Assembly (NCBI GenBank): GCA_016808115.1
Contig: JAEQBH010005107.1
Coordinates: forward strand, 1 to 64,000
Direction of reading: 5' to 3'
DNA: 64,000 nucleotides
Source of the DNA: Tetrastigma voinierianum
Lineage: Eukaryota; Streptophyta; Magnoliopsida; Vitales; Vitaceae
The first letter of the stretch is position 1; the number at the start of each line of letters is the position of its first letter. Shown one piece after another: positions 1 through 12,091 of the stretch. The notes under the pieces are model-generated. The model searched no databases, had not been told where the DNA came from, and saw only the letters and a program-made list of their open reading frames with translations. Position numbers and translations under genes: made by a program.

Positions 1-1195
1 GAGTTACACAAAGCAGACCGATTCAACGCCCTTGCTCACATTGCCCCTTAATCTGCCATCCATCATAATGACAGATGAAATAAAGGTTAAGATATTGGGA
101 CTATTAGGGATTATATATTCCCTGGCCCAGTATCTAATCTCTAGACAACAGTATATCACTGGATTGAAGTATATTTAGACATACATAAATCTGTACAATA
201 TGTTTTGGAAAATTTTCAAGTGAGGTCTTAAAAGTTCAGGTTTGTCTCATTACTGGGATGCTTAAGCTACCCATTGTCTTTTCGAGTTAATATAGTGAGC
301 TTCTTAAACTAAAGATTGTGAAATGAATTAGCCTCCTAGCAAATTGACGGTCCTCGTTAATTCTTAAATTGGACTTACAGCATGTGTGACTCACAATTTC
401 TCTAGTTTTCTTCTGTGATGATGCCCATATTTTGGAACTTGTTACCATGGTTCGAAAATTAAGAGCTCAAACTGGTTCCCGAAATCAATAGTTGGAATGA
501 CAAACTCGTAGGGTGATGCTGATTTTTCTTTGCAACTCATTGTTAATACAGTTGTAGCATTGTTTCAGATTCATTGACTATGCATGTGATTTTCCCTTCC
601 CCTGCCATCTACTGTTTTATTTTCAAAGCAAAGGTTTGGTGTTATCTTCTGTATCTGAGAGTTGGTTCTCTTTAACATGTTCTTTTCTTTTATTTGCCCC
701 CCTTCTTGCCTGCGGGTGTAGGAGGGGAGGGAAAGATTTGGGAAATGGTAGCTCTGCGAGTAATAGCATTTTGGGTATTTGGGTAAATGCACATTTCAGT
801 GGTAGAGTGTTCGTCGGGCCAAGAAGGGCATGGGGATGGGGTTCAGTCTCGGTGGAACGGAGTTTAGGTTTGTTTGTTTACAGTTTTTAGAACTGTTTTT
901 TGTTTTTGAAAAACACTAAAAGCAGCTAGAATTTAGAGAGCAGTGCGGTTTTTCAGAGAACGTCAAAATGGTGTATTCTGTGTTTTCAAAACCTCTTCTC
1001 AAAATAGTTTTGTCATGGAACCAAGCATGCCCTTTATTTTGCTTTTGGTTTGAAGGCTGAGGTTGGGGTTTGTTCTATATGCTGTGTTATTGGATGTTGT
1101 TGTATTACACTTTGATGGTAGTGCTAAACAGTTTGAGAGGTCTCAGTCGAAGAAGTTGTATTCAAGGTTTTTAAGGTCTGAGTCTTTGTTTGTTT
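1..1195. other. Left flank, no gene recognised
   Basis: I find no convincing exon on either strand. The open frames here (for example 636-890 +) match no family I know and have no clear splice context. The stretch at 870-945 is A/T-rich with stem-forming words and resembles the MITE-like DNA at 4286-4400 and 34965-35190. This could be intergenic DNA or the end of a neighbouring gene's intron. Confidence 0.4.
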
Positions 1196-1200
1196 ACAAT

Positions 1201-1575
1201 CACAAACATGGTATATTGTTATGACCCATTTAGGTCATTTCGTTTTTAAGCTGGCTTGGTGCCTGTGTTTATATCCAATTGGGTTCTCTCCATAAACGAT
1301 TAGCTTTTAAGGTAAGTTCTATCAGTGATTATAACGATTAATTGTCATGCTTGATTTGTATCTTAGGAATGACCTCGTCTTGGGGTGTGGGAGGATTATT
1401 CTCACATTAAGGATCGAAGTCAGCCGATCGTGAAGATGTTGGTTCTTTTAAAAGAGGGTTGGATTGTTATGACTCATCATAAGTCTCACATCGCTAAGTT
1501 ACGGTTTGGTTTTGTAGGTTTATAATCACTTGGGCTTCCTCCTCTTGACAGCGAGCTTTTAAATGTGAGTTTTAT
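1201..1575 (+). repeat. Two degenerate copies of a dispersed repeat
   Basis: The blocks 1219-1330 and 1466-1575 align to each other. Both begin near GTTATGAC, pass through a 'tttata..cacttgggttc' type stretch and end near GAGCTTTTAA followed by GAGTTYTATCC. The second contains TCTCACATCG, a word seen in many dispersed plant repeats. No coding capacity is seen. Confidence 0.5.
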
Positions 1576-2640
1576 CCAAATGATTAAAATAATAACATAG
1601 ATTGGTAGGTAAGAAAATAACTCATGGGTTGGTTGAAGAGAGCAATATGCATCTCTTGTAGCCTCAAATTTCCCTTAGGAATGGGGGAAGGCACTCAATT
1701 TGCCTTGTATAATTTGTGAATTGTGATACCAAAAGCTATGTTATGGAACAAGTGGTATGAGGAATGGGAACTGAGAAATGAGAATGTGCATCTTATCCTC
1801 TTTTGGGATGAGCACGGAATTAAGTATGATTTCAAGTAATATTTTAATTCATCCGCTTTTTAGGAGGTATTTTGATTCTATTGAAACTTCCTTTTTTAAA
1901 ATTAAAAAGCCAAAACCTTTTTGGATAAATTAATTTTAAAATGGGTTTTTTATTTGAACTTCGTAAAAGAATTATGAATTCTATTTATATAGCACGAACT
2001 ATTTTAACTCAAGTCTTATTAAAATTATTGTTTTTAATCGAATATGAATATTAATATTGTAATAAAATCACATGTTATTTGTAAATATCATAAAATAAAA
2101 ATGTGGATATTAATATCTTAGTCAAGTGTAAATGATTTATAATAATAATAATAATAATAATAATTTGAGTTATTAAAATCAAATCATAATGATATCAACA
2201 AGCCTCAAGAAATTAAGCATGTAATAAAAAAGGGTCATTTCGTGAATTAAAAATAATGATTAACTTCAATCCAACCTAAATGTGCTGACAAAGTGTCAAA
2301 TTAGTCTACATGATAAACGATTAAATATTGATTACCTATTGTTTTATTTTGTTTTAACAATTAGTTATTTTGTTATAATATAGTAAATTATTTGTATTGA
2401 GACTCAAATCTATCTTTTTAAAATTAATTATTTTATTATAATAAGTAAATTGTCTTCAATATGAATTAAAACTTTTTTTTACTATTAATCATTAAATTAT
2501 CTTCATTATAACATAAACTTCCAGACCCTCTTATTCTTAGATGTCCCGTCTTTTTAAACTGTAAACCGTTGTATCAACTCAGTTGTGGACATTATTGATT
2601 GTTAAAACTTCAAAAATACCGGACTAATAATTCAAGGGAT
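1576..2640. other. AT-rich intergenic DNA upstream of copy 1
   Basis: This is very AT-rich DNA with an (AAT)n microsatellite at 2140-2164. No gene, RNA or clear mobile element is seen. Confidence 0.5.
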
Positions 2641-2654
2641 CACTGATATTCACA

Positions 2655-2662
2655 TATAAAAA
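2655..2662 (+). promoter_or_regulatory. Candidate TATA box of copy 1
   Basis: TATAAAAA lies about 210 bp upstream of the ATG at 2871. The surrounding block (2640-2780) is duplicated upstream of copy 2 (5955-6115), but there the TATA stretch is replaced by other sequence. Assignment rests on motif and position only. Confidence 0.4.
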
Positions 2663-2870
2663 GGATATAACGACAATAATTTAATGGGAAAACGAACAAA
2701 TGGTGGTCCCCAACCAAACAGTCCCTTCCCTCTCAGCCCCACCTTGCTGGGAATAACGTCTGCCACTTCCCAAACAGATGGATGACGGAACTTATATTAT
2801 TAGTTATTGGGGAGTGAAACGGGAACCCAAAAAAGCGAGAGGGGCGAACAGGAACAGGAACAGGCACAGG

Positions 2871-4017
2871 ATGGCGTCCGCAACTAAACACCTTTATCCT
2901 CTTCGTCTTCCTCATCGAGCCTCCCTCCTCTTCGTCTTCCCCGCAGACTCAACCCCAATTCCATCTCCATCTCCATGGCCCCCACAATTCTACTCTCTTC
3001 TCTACGTGAACGTCAATGGATCGAACCAAGTCGTCGATCTCTGGTACGATTGGCCGAATGGTCGAAACCTAAACATCATACAGCACCAGCTGGGAAAGCG
3101 TCTGTACGACCTGGAATGGAACAATGGCACTTCCTTCTTCTACACATTGGATTCCAACCAGGAGTGTGAAACCAAACACTTTGAGGTCGGAATTCTCCGC
3201 CCTGACTGGCTCGACGGAGCCCACTATCTGGGTCAGGAAAAGGTCCATGGGTTCCTCTGTAATGTCTGGGAGAAGGTGGATTTCATTTGGTACTATGAAG
3301 ATGTCGTCTCCAAGAGGCCCGTCCACTGGCGATTTTTCAATGGTACTTAAATCTATCTCCCTTTTTTTTCCTAATCATAGAAAATTTTTATGCGTTCTTT
3401 TTCTTTTAATTCAATAAAAAAATTTGATATGTTCATATAAGATATAAGAAATAGTGGAGTGATATTTAACGTTGAAAGGTTGTCACTATCTTTAGTCTTT
3501 GATTTATTTCTTATTATGTTTAAGATATATTATTATTGAGAATCGATACGTAATAGAAAATGATTATCTTAAAAAAAAAGAAACACATTCTTTCACAGAG
3601 AGTCAATAGGAAATAAAAATGACCGAAACGTCAGAAACTACCACAAGAAGTTGAATGATAATCTGGTCTGAAAAAATTGTGGAGTCATCTTAAGAACTTT
3701 ATAGGTTAACGTTATATCGTAATAGTCTTTTGAGTTAGTCTTTTATTAAACTTAGATCACACATCATTTGGTGTTTTTTAATTTAAAGTCGATGCGTATT
3801 GAAATGATTGCAGAAGAGAAATTTCTTTGATGTCAAGGGTCGGAGTGAAATGTCTGTCGGCGGGTCACGGGACGCCTGCAGGGTAGAGCAAATATTACGG
3901 TTATTATAAATTATGGTAATCTTGGGCAGGAGTTTTTGACATAAATGCCAGATCTTTTAGATTCTTGACTCTTCTATTAAACTTAGATACCTTTCAAAAT
4001 TCTCAATTTCATGAATC

Positions 4018-4056
<39 letters not shown>

Positions 4057-4245
4057 TATGACTTAATTGGTATGAAAATTCAAAAATCTGCAGGAATGTC
4101 TGCTCATGTGATGACGTTTGAAGAAGGGGCGGTGAGGGAGGATGAGAAATGGCAAGCCCCTGTTTACTGCTTCGACAAGGGAACTGAATATTCAACAAGT
4201 GAAGTGAAGTTGGTGGACCCAGTTCTAAGAGCTTCAATTAGCTAA
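2871..4245 (+). CDS. At4g14100-like secreted protein, copy 1 (two exons)
   Basis: Exon 1 is 2871-3342 and exon 2 is 4094-4245. The 751-bp intron has GT/AG ends in phase 1, and the spliced product is 207 aa. The ATG at 2871 was preferred to the in-frame ATG at 2778 because it aligns with the starts of the other copies. The N-terminus has a modest hydrophobic stretch (ASLLFVFPA), then PSPWPPQF and the family core: VVDLWYDWPNGR, YDLEWNNGTSFFYTLD, RPDWLDGAHYLGQ, FLCNVWEKVDFIWYYEDV. Exon 2 encodes AHVMTFEEGA and KWQAPVYCF. The family is known as uncharacterized protein At4g14100-like. TAIR describes it as a glycosyl-group transferase, but no catalytic function is established. The signal peptide is weaker than in copies 2 and 3: relative to copy 2, two bases are missing after AAACAC. 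This is the only copy open throughout. Confidence 0.85.
4019..4051. repeat. (TA)n microsatellite in intron of copy 1
   Basis: About 33 bp of uninterrupted TA lie about 40 bp upstream of the intron's acceptor. Confidence 0.9.
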
Positions 4246-5010
4246 CCTTCTAAGTTCTCTATTTGGTTTCCATTTTTGAAAATTGTTATTCATAACAGTT
4301 TTTGAAAAATATCGTGAAAACTCTTATTTATTTTTTAAATTTAATGTTTTTTATGTTTTTTTCAGAAAAACAATGTAAAGAGAACCGAACACGTTTCCCT
4401 ATTTTTAAAGCTGTTCTTTGTTTTTCTGATTGGTTGCTGATATCTCAGCCGTTAAACTCAATCTCTTGTAAGAATGTAAACTAGGAATCAATTTCATTTC
4501 TTCCCTTGCATGGTATATTTAGTTAGCGAGGTAGTAGGGTTTGTTTGGTAGTTCTTTCTACCACGGTTTTTAAAATATTTTTAATAATAAGTTTTGAACG
4601 AATAAAGACAATTTGAAAGATAGTATAAAAATGGTTGCATGGAGCATTCAAGCAAATTCTTATGGATAATGCTTAATATGGTTCTAAGATGGTATAATGA
4701 TGCAAAAAAATAATATATATTTTTTGAACTTAGAGGTTGAAGGTTCCTTTGAAATTGTAATAGATTTGTATAATAAAAGGATCAGTATCCCTTGATTTAT
4801 TGGGTTATTAATAGAGGAAATTTTGGAAGTTGTCTTTAAAAGATTTGAATATATATGATTACCCATGAAATGAATATTTGTTTTGATCTTGATTCAAAAG
4901 CTTTCCTAAGATTACAGTTTTGTGGTTTCCTATTATCATAAAAAAATTAAAATAAAAAAATAAAACCGGTTTTGACAATTAAAATAGTGTTTTTAACTCT
5001 TCTCAAGTTT
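4246..5010 (+). other. 3' flank of copy 1, duplicated downstream of copy 2
   Basis: This block has no gene. It matters because its successive pieces reappear downstream of copy 2 at 7731-7855, 10183-10226, 12630-12724, 23827-23904 and 34529-34950. It is therefore the empty-site reference for four transposon insertions there. Shared landmarks are GTTGCTGATATCT, GAATGTAAACTAGGAA, TTGCATGGTATA, ATTCAAGCAAATTCTTA and ATTTGAATATATATGATTA. The stretch 4286-4400 looks like a small MITE-type repeat related to 34965-35190. Confidence 0.7.
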
Positions 5011-5118
5011 AAAAAAAACATACATTTTTAAATCAACCTTTCATCGTTTTGGCTTTATTTTGATAAAAATATTTTTCTTATTAAAATAGCTCTTTTAATA
5101 AAAATATATGTAAATGTA

Positions 5119-5178
<60 letters not shown>
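5119..5178. repeat. (TA)n microsatellite
   Basis: About 60 bp of perfect TA. Confidence 0.95.
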
Positions 5179-5179
<1 letters not shown>

Positions 5180-5182
<3 letters not shown>

Positions 5183-5885
5183 GTCGTTATATTAGGAGCG
5201 TAAGCAGGTCAGCTACTTATTCGGCAAAATCTGGGTCGACTTTGGAGTTAATGGTCAGCTTCAATTCGCTCTCCCCATCAACTCAACTCAATTCTGTATC
5301 CTACTTTAGACAAAGAGAGGTATTAGTCATGCATCCAGGCGTTTAGAGTGGTAGTCAGTTGGGCCAATTTGGGCTAGCTAGGTCGGGTCAACGTTGAGTT
5401 AGGCCACATTTAGCGGTTTAATGAAAATATAACATTTCGCGTGCCCTTAAATTCAAGTGGCTGGGTCCTAATTTGTCTTGATTTTAGTCCAATAAATTAG
5501 TAATCAGCACGGCTCAATTTCAAATAGGTGAGACTCTCCAACGGAGTTAGGTTTCTCAATTACATTTTAAAATTTAATGTTTTTCTATCTACTCCAGCTT
5601 CCCGGTTATCTTTATTTAGGCAAGAAGGTAATGAAGTATCATCAGGCGTCCCCAGGAATTAGTAGTCGGATGGACAATTTGAAATTTAGATAAATTCGAC
5701 GATAGGTTAAGACCAAATTTAGTCCGGTTTTGGCAAAAAATATAGTAGGCTCGATTGCGTCCAGTAAATTCGAATTGGGTTGGAGTCTGAATTTGTTTTG
5801 ATTTTTAAGTAGATAAATTAATAATCGATCGCCACCTAATTTAGTGAGTCGAGGCTAACCCAACAGACCGGTTTCCTCTACACCA
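5180..5885. repeat. Degenerate tandem dispersed repeat between copies 1 and 2
   Basis: About three diverged units, at roughly 5215-5300, 5455-5560 and 5765-5880, share the pattern 'GGGT..TTTGATTTT..AATAAATTAGTAATC' followed by gene-poor GC-richer words. Related text occurs at 62560-62652 and 63700-63800. No ORF. Confidence 0.5.
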
Positions 5886-5971
5886 TCCAAAACCAAAAGC
5901 ACTCACACTATATCCAAAAATATTGATTACTGATACAGAAATCATAATTCAATGGGTGATTGATATTCATT

Positions 5972-5977
5972 CACGTG
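5972..5977 (+). promoter_or_regulatory. G-box (CACGTG) in the upstream block of copy 2
   Basis: CACGTG sits where the duplicated upstream block of copy 1 has its TATA stretch. A G-box is a known plant bZIP/bHLH site, but its use here is only inferred from the motif. Confidence 0.3.
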
Positions 5978-6184
5978 GGTGCATTGCATGTAAGGATATA
6001 GCGACAATAATTTAAGGGGAAAAAAAACAAAAGAACAAATAGTGGTCCCAAACAGTCCCTTAAACTCTCAGCCTCACCTTGGAATAACGTCTCCCACTTC
6101 CCAAACAGACCACACATTTGTAGATAAAATAATATGTTGGAAAAGCCGAAAAGGAAAAACAAAGAAATCAGAGAGAAGAACAGG

Positions 6185-7730
6185 ATGACTCCCGCAACCA
6201 AACACCCCTTTATCCTCATCGTCTTCCTCATCGTCTTTAAATCTTCCCGCAGACTCAACACAACATATCTCCATCTCCATGGCCGCCGCAATTCTACGCT
6301 CTTCTCTACAGAACCGTCTACGGATCGAACAGAATCGTCGACGTCTGGTACGATTGGCCGAAACGGCGAATGATAAACGTTATGCAGTACCAGCTGGGAA
6401 AGCTTCTATACGACGTGGAATGGAACAATGGAACTTCCTTCTACTTTACATTGGACTCGAGGAAGGAGTGCGAAACCAGACATTTTGAGGTTGGGGTTCT
6501 TCGTCCTGACTGGCTCGATGCAGCTCACTATCTGGGTCAGGAAAAGGTCGATGGGTTTCTCTGTAATGTCTGGGAGAAGGTGGATTTCATTTGGTACTAT
6601 GAAGATGTCGTCACCAAAAGGCCAGTCTACTGGCGTTTCTACGATGGTAATTCCTTGCTTACGATTGAAAGTGAAAACTATTTAGAGTATGAATTGTCTA
6701 CGAACGTTCGGCTTCTTTAAGAGTGGTGAATGATACGATCTCATATCATATGAAAATGTGAAGTGATATTTAAGCTTAAGATATTTTTTCTTGTATCAAG
6801 TGGATCTTTTGGGTTAGCTCTCTATTGGGCTTTGATATCTATAATTAGTGCTTTTATTAAAAGTTGGTACATAAAAATGACTATTTAGAAAATGGCTACT
6901 TAATGTCCTAAGAGAAAGTCTAAAATAAAAGCTATCTAAAGTGGTAGCCGTATGTAGGCATTCGGCTTCTTTTAAGGATGGGGGATGATACGATCATACA
7001 TCGGTTTCATATGAAAGTGTAGAATGATATTTAAGTTTGAGAGATTATCTTATTTATCAGGTCTGTTTTTTTAGGTTGAGTTTTATTGAGGTACCGGATC
7101 ACGCATTATTGATCTTTTCATTAAGGTCGGTAGCATATTTGGGAAATATTCTTTAGAGATGTCACCTGAAATTTCGAGAAGAGGTTTAGAGTGAAAGTTA
7201 TCCCCAAAGAGTGTGATCCGTCTGTAGACATTTAGTAACAGGGAGTGAACAATAATGCGATCCATATCGGTTCGTATGGAAGAGTGTGGGTGGTGTTGCG
7301 CGAGATTCTCTCATCTATCCGGCCGATCTTTAAATTTAGACTCTCTTTAAATTTAAAAACCTATCAGTTTTTCCCAATTTAAGGTTTTTCAAGTAAATTT
7401 ATGTGTTCATCTTTTCGTTTTTTACTTTTTAGGTGTCCATACTTAATTTCTCGTTTTAATAAGTAGTACCAATTAATTTCGTTTTCCCTCGTCGTAAGAA
7501 CCTTTCTTAATTAAATCGAAATTCCCCCATTTCAATATCACTTTGCGTTGGGTGTAAAAATATATGCAGGAATTTCTTCTCATGTGATGAAGTTTGAAGA
7601 GGGGGTTGTGCTGGAGGATGAGAAATGGCAAGCCCCTGTTTACTGCTTCCAAAAGGGAAGTGATCGAAAGGCAGGCAGGCAGCCCTCTTCAGAGTTTGGT
7701 GGACGGAGCTCTAAGAGCTTATTAATGTAA
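6185..7730 (+). pseudogene. At4g14100-like copy 2, signal peptide out of frame
   Basis: Exon 1 spans 6185-6646 and exon 2 7570-7730, with a 923-bp GT/AG intron in phase 1. The ATG at 6185 opens a good signal peptide (FILIVFLIVF), but this frame ends at 6371-6373. The mature domain (SPSPWPPQF, RIVDVWYDWP, YDVEWNNGTSF, RPDWLDAAHYLGQ, FLCNVWEKVDFIWYYEDV) runs in the next frame, which has a TAA at 6238-6240 upstream. Relative to copy 1, two bases are missing just before the SPSPWPP segment near 6260. Exon 2 encodes SSHVMKFEEG and KWQAPVYCF with a diverged, polar C-terminus. Without the frameshift the product would be about 207 aa. An internal start (ATG 6370) could give a leaderless protein. The break could be real or a sequencing error. 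Confidence 0.75.
6728..7335 (+). repeat. Three degenerate dispersed repeats in the intron of copy 2
   Basis: Related starts are at 6731 (GATACGATCTCATATC), 6987 (GATACGATCATACATCGG) and 7257 (GCGATCCATATCGG). At least the first two are followed by 'TCATATGAAAGTGTAGAATGATATTTAAG'-type DNA and then a pyrimidine-rich stretch near 'TCGGTCGATCTTT'. The same family occurs in the intron of copy 4 (59836 on) and, inverted, in copy 3 (36894-36914). Confidence 0.55.
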
Positions 7731-7855
7731 TTACCATCTCCTATATACTTCTACACTCTCTGGAAATTAAATTTAAATCTGTTTTTTTTTTTGTGTTTGG
7801 TTGCTGATATCTTAGGCGTTCAACTTAATCCCTTGTAACTTTGGAATATAGAATG

Positions 7856-8330
7856 TGTTATAATATGTTTTAAATTCCTATTTAGTATAAATTTATTTTT
7901 GTAAATAATGTTTTATAGGATAATTCATATTTTTTATATTATTGTAATATTAGGTTTTCTTATAGGATGAGAAAGAACTTTTATGATTATCACTTATCGT
8001 ATTTTATGTCGCGAGGAAAAAGTTATGAGAGAGATTTTGTGTGCAAAGATGTAAGGGTTTGAGAGATTGAGAGTTTTATGAGATATTTTCTCGGTATTGT
8101 AGACATCCTAGGGTTTTGTGATGTTGTGATTTTTCCTAGTCATCCTTGTCTTTGATCTTGATCTTGTTATACGTGTTTTGAGAATAATGAAATATTCTCT
8201 CTCATCCGTGAATGTAAGGTATAGTGCGTGAATACATTAAAACATCTTTGTGCATTTTTATGATGATTTATTTATCTTTGTGTTATTGAATTAATGGTAT
8301 TGTTAAGTGAAAACTACGTGATTAATATGA
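7856..8330 (+). repeat. TRIM LTR 1
   Basis: First of four LTRs. It starts TGTTATAATATG directly after target-site copy GAATG, and contains the shared words GGGTTTTGTGATGTTGTGATTTTTC and CATTTTTATGATGATTTAT. Confidence 0.85.
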
Positions 8331-8332
8331 AA

Positions 8333-8345
8333 TGGTATCGTAAGC
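8333..8345 (+). promoter_or_regulatory. Primer-binding site of the TRIM
   Basis: TGGTATCGTAAGC resembles the tRNA-Met primer site TGGTATCAGAGC, directly after LTR 1. Confidence 0.6.
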
Positions 8346-8469
8346 TTCGGGTTGAAGATATTTGAAAAAACAAAGATTACGAAGCACTCGAGATGAAAAT
8401 AAAAGGAATTTCGATTAGCGTGTCGATTTCTTTCTTATCAGATGTGATGAAATTTGATCAAAGGTGGAA

Positions 8470-8942
8470 GTTACATAATATGTCTCAAATTCCTGTTAAT
8501 TTTAATTCCTTTTTGGTAAAAATATTTTATAAGATAATTCGCAGATTTATTTATATTATTTTAATATTAGTTTTCCTTATAATATAAGGAAAGATTTTAT
8601 GAATATCCCTATAAATATTATGGTCACGAGTAGAAAAAGTTATATAAGAGATTTTGTGTGTGCAGAGATGTAAGAGTTTGAGAGATTGAGAGTTTTGATA
8701 CTTCAGTATTATGTGCATCCTAGGGTTTTGTGATTTTGTGATTTTTTTACCCGATCGTCGTATCTTTTATCTTCCAAACTTGTTACCACATGTTTGAATA
8801 GTGAAAATATTCTGCCGTAAGTGGTTGTAGACATAATTGGTAGAACCACGTTAAAACCTCTTGTGCATTTTTATGATGATTTATTCATCTTTGTGTTTTT
8901 GAATTCATAGTATTGTTCATCAAAGTTTCCGCAATTATAACA
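8470..8942 (+). repeat. TRIM LTR 2
   Basis: Second direct repeat. It ends in ...ATAACA and is followed by a decayed primer site (TGGTATAGC). Confidence 0.8.
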
Positions 8943-9088
8943 AATGGTATAGCTACCCCGAGTTGAAGATATTTGGAAGAACAAAAGATTATAAAGCACA
9001 TAATATGAAGATACAAATAATTTCAGTTGAAGGTGGAGTCGATTACTCTCTTATCAAGATGTGATGGAATATGATCCAAGATGGAAAT

Positions 9089-9562
9089 TGTTATAATATG
9101 TCTCAAATTTCTATAAAGTATTAATTTCTTTTTGTATATAATATTTTATAGAATAATTCATATTTGTTATATTATTATAATATTATGTTTTCTTATAGAA
9201 TAAAGAAAGCTTTTAGGGTATCCTATAAATATTAAGGTCGAGAAGCGAAAAGTTATGAAGAGATTTGGTGTGCAAAGATGTAAAGGTTTGAGAAATTGAG
9301 AGTTTTTTGAGATATTTTCTCGATATTGTATTGGGCATTTAGGGTTTTGTGATGTTGTGATTTTTCTAATCGTTTGTAATCTTTGATCTTCAATCTTTAT
9401 TCTCTATGTTTCGAAATAGCGGAAATATTTTTATCTCATATGTGGATGTAGCCATATTTGGTTGAACCATGTTAAAGATCACCGTGCGTTTTATGATGAT
9501 TTAACATCTTCATGTTATTGAATTCATAGTATTGTTCATCAAAGCTTAGCGATTCACCAACA
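9089..9562 (+). repeat. TRIM LTR 3
   Basis: Third direct repeat, starting TGTTATAATATGTCTC after a purine-rich tract. Confidence 0.85.
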
Positions 9563-9702
9563 AAATGATATGGCTTGATTGAATGTTGAAAAAAACAAAA
9601 TATTACGAAACACACAAGATGAAGATAAAAGGAATTTCAGTTCAAAGTGAAGTCGATTACTCTCTTATCAAGATGTGATGGAATTTGATCAAATGTGCAT
9701 AT

Positions 9703-10182
9703 TGTTATAATATGTCTCAAATTCCTATTTAATATTGATTCATTTTTTTTGTAAAGAATATGTTATAGGATAATTCATAGTTATTATATTATTTTAATAT
9801 TAGTTTTCCTTATAGGATAAGAAAAGCTTTTAGGAATATCCCTATAAATATTATGCGTCACGAGTGGAAAAAGTTATATGAGAGATTTGGTGTATCTTAG
9901 ATATAAGAGTTTGAGAATTGAGAGTTTTATGAGGTATTTTCTTAGTATTTGATAAATCTTAGGGTTTTGTGATTTTGTAATTTTCGGTCGTCCTTGATAC
10001 TTTGATACTTCAATCATGTTCTCTACGTTTTCAAGAATAGTGAAGCTTATTCTCGATCAGTGAATGTAGGTATAATTGGCCGGACCACATTAAAACCTCT
10101 CGTGCATTTTTATGATGATTTATTTACCTTTGTGTTCTTGAATTCATAGTATTGTTCATCAAAGCTTCCGCGATTCATATTA
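9703..10182 (+). repeat. TRIM LTR 4
   Basis: Last LTR, ending ...GATTCATATTA right before target-site copy GAATG. The expected terminal CA appears lost. Confidence 0.85.
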
Positions 10183-10226
10183 GAATGTAAACTAGGAACC
10201 AACTTCGTTTCTTCCATTGCATGGTA

Positions 10227-12047
10227 TATAAGACCCCAATTATCTGCAATAGGATTTTATATGACATGTTTAGGGTATATTAAAAGTTAAATTCGTATTT
10301 TTCGAAAATTTAAGTGCTAAATGTGAAAAATGACATAACCAGGATTTTTAAAGAAGTCTAAAAGATAATTGTAAATTGTAAAATTAAGGACTCAGAGTAC
10401 ATTAAGATAAAAGATTAAATGTTATGGTGAAATAATGAGAAGTGATTTGCAAATGAAATAAGCATTGAGGAAAAAATGAAAAAAAAAAAGGAAAATTGAA
10501 CTAAAATCCCTTAAGACAACAAACTTGTCTTAGAATTGGGGATTTCTCATTTTTTAATTTAAAGGAGAGTTAGAGACTCACAGGTTTGAGGAAGAAAACT
10601 AGCCAACTTTGGTTTGTTTTCTTCATCTCTTGGAGTTCTAATTGTCTATGTTAAAAAATGGAGGAAAAGGAAAACTTCATTGGGAGTCTTGAGAAAATCA
10701 AGGTTAGGAAACTATCATAACTTTCTCCCTCTTTGTTTTTATTTTTGTTGGTTTGAGTTGGGTTTAAAGTTGGCTTTGACCTTGTTTTGGTTTGGGTTGG
10801 AATTTTCTTTTGATAAGGACAAAAAATTGTGTAAAGAGACATGTAGGTATTTTAGGAGAAGTGATGTCCAAATTTTTCTAAAACCTGTATTTTTGTGTTC
10901 ACCATAACTTGGCCTACGGACCTTCAATTTGGATAATTAGTGGAGAGAAAACCTAAGAACTAGAACTACAAATGTATAGAAAGAGAGACCAAGATGTAAA
11001 TCTGCTCTAGAACCACAAGAGCTTTACAACAAAATACGGATTACATCCCCTCTAAGGGAGTAGTTCTGTTGTTTGCACCATATCTTGAGTTATATTAATC
11101 CAAATGAGGTGATTCAAATTTCTGTACAAATTATACATATGGGTGAACAACTTTTATGAAGGAATTATAGCCGTTTAGTCTCATTAATTTGCAGAAATTC
11201 ATAAAAGTAGGGGAATAATTACGTCATGAAACTGTCTCATAACAATCCCACTGAACTAGAGTATTTCGATTGTTTAAATCTTAACATGAGTTATGCGATC
11301 TAAATAAGGTGATTCAAATTTCTATACAAACTAGACATCTAGAAAACAACTTTCATAAAGTATGGTCAAGTTATGTCCACTATCATTACTAAAATTTCAA
11401 ATGTAGGACACAATTCAGTTTTGTTTACCAAGCGTCTGTAGTGATTGGAATGTTTAGATATCTCTCATTTGAGTCCAAATGACCTCATTAATGAGCCTTG
11501 AAAACTTAAGACATAGGTGAACATTTTGTAAGAATATCACTTTGTCCTAAAAACCTCATTTCTCGGTTCGAAATTGTAGTTGAAAAATTGACTTGGGATT
11601 TGTCTTATACTATTAGAGTAGAATTGGTTTGTAATGTAGGCATTTTAACTTACCTTTTTTAAATGATGTCATCTGATTGAACATTATTACATCAATTAGT
11701 GCATATCCATTAAAACGATCATGATAAATATGTGAAAGAACATATGTTAAGGATACTGGTATGACTAATTTGGAAACATAAAAAACTGAATGTCTGTTTA
11801 TGTCCGGTTAGTGGATAGATAAGCATGTCTATAGGGATCTCTGATGTTGCAGCTTACCGTTCTATAGGCCTCATTTGGGTCGTTACTTGGGCCCCGTTTT
11901 GGTCATTACTTAGGCCCCGTTTGGGTCATACTCTGCTCTGTTATCACTGTCCTATACACTGATGTACCTACGAGTACTTATTGTTATGTTTCCCTTTATC
12001 CATTTCCATGGAAAATGAAGGCATAAGGTTTTGGTTATAAAAAATAA

Positions 12048-12091
<44 letters not shown>

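Larger units (their letters stand above)
7856..10182 (+). mobile_element. TRIM retrotransposon concatemer, four LTRs and three internal segments
   Basis: Four direct repeats of about 475 bp (7856-8330, 8470-8942, 9089-9562, 9703-10182) are separated by three internal segments of about 140 bp. Each LTR begins like TGTTATAATATGT. Each internal segment begins with a version of the initiator-tRNA-Met primer site (TGGTATCRNAGC-like at 8333, decayed at 8945 and 9564) and ends in a purine-rich tract before the next LTR. The 5-bp target duplication GAATG flanks the whole array (7851-7855 and 10183-10187), so it integrated or expanded at one site. There is no coding capacity, as expected for terminal-repeat retrotransposons in miniature. 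The empty site is visible downstream of copy 1 (about 4473). Confidence 0.88.

Noticed and set aside
2733..2915. Minus-strand open frame of 60 aa over the start of copy 1
   Set aside because: Shadow of the upstream region and exon 1 of copy 1; no family match.
3069..3326. Minus-strand open frame antisense to exon 1 (also at 35558-35938)
   Set aside because: Occurs because the exon is conserved on the + strand; its codons mirror the real gene.
10614..10907. 97-aa open frame with hydrophobic segments
   Set aside because: Lies inside the solo LTR 10227-12629 and matches no known protein.
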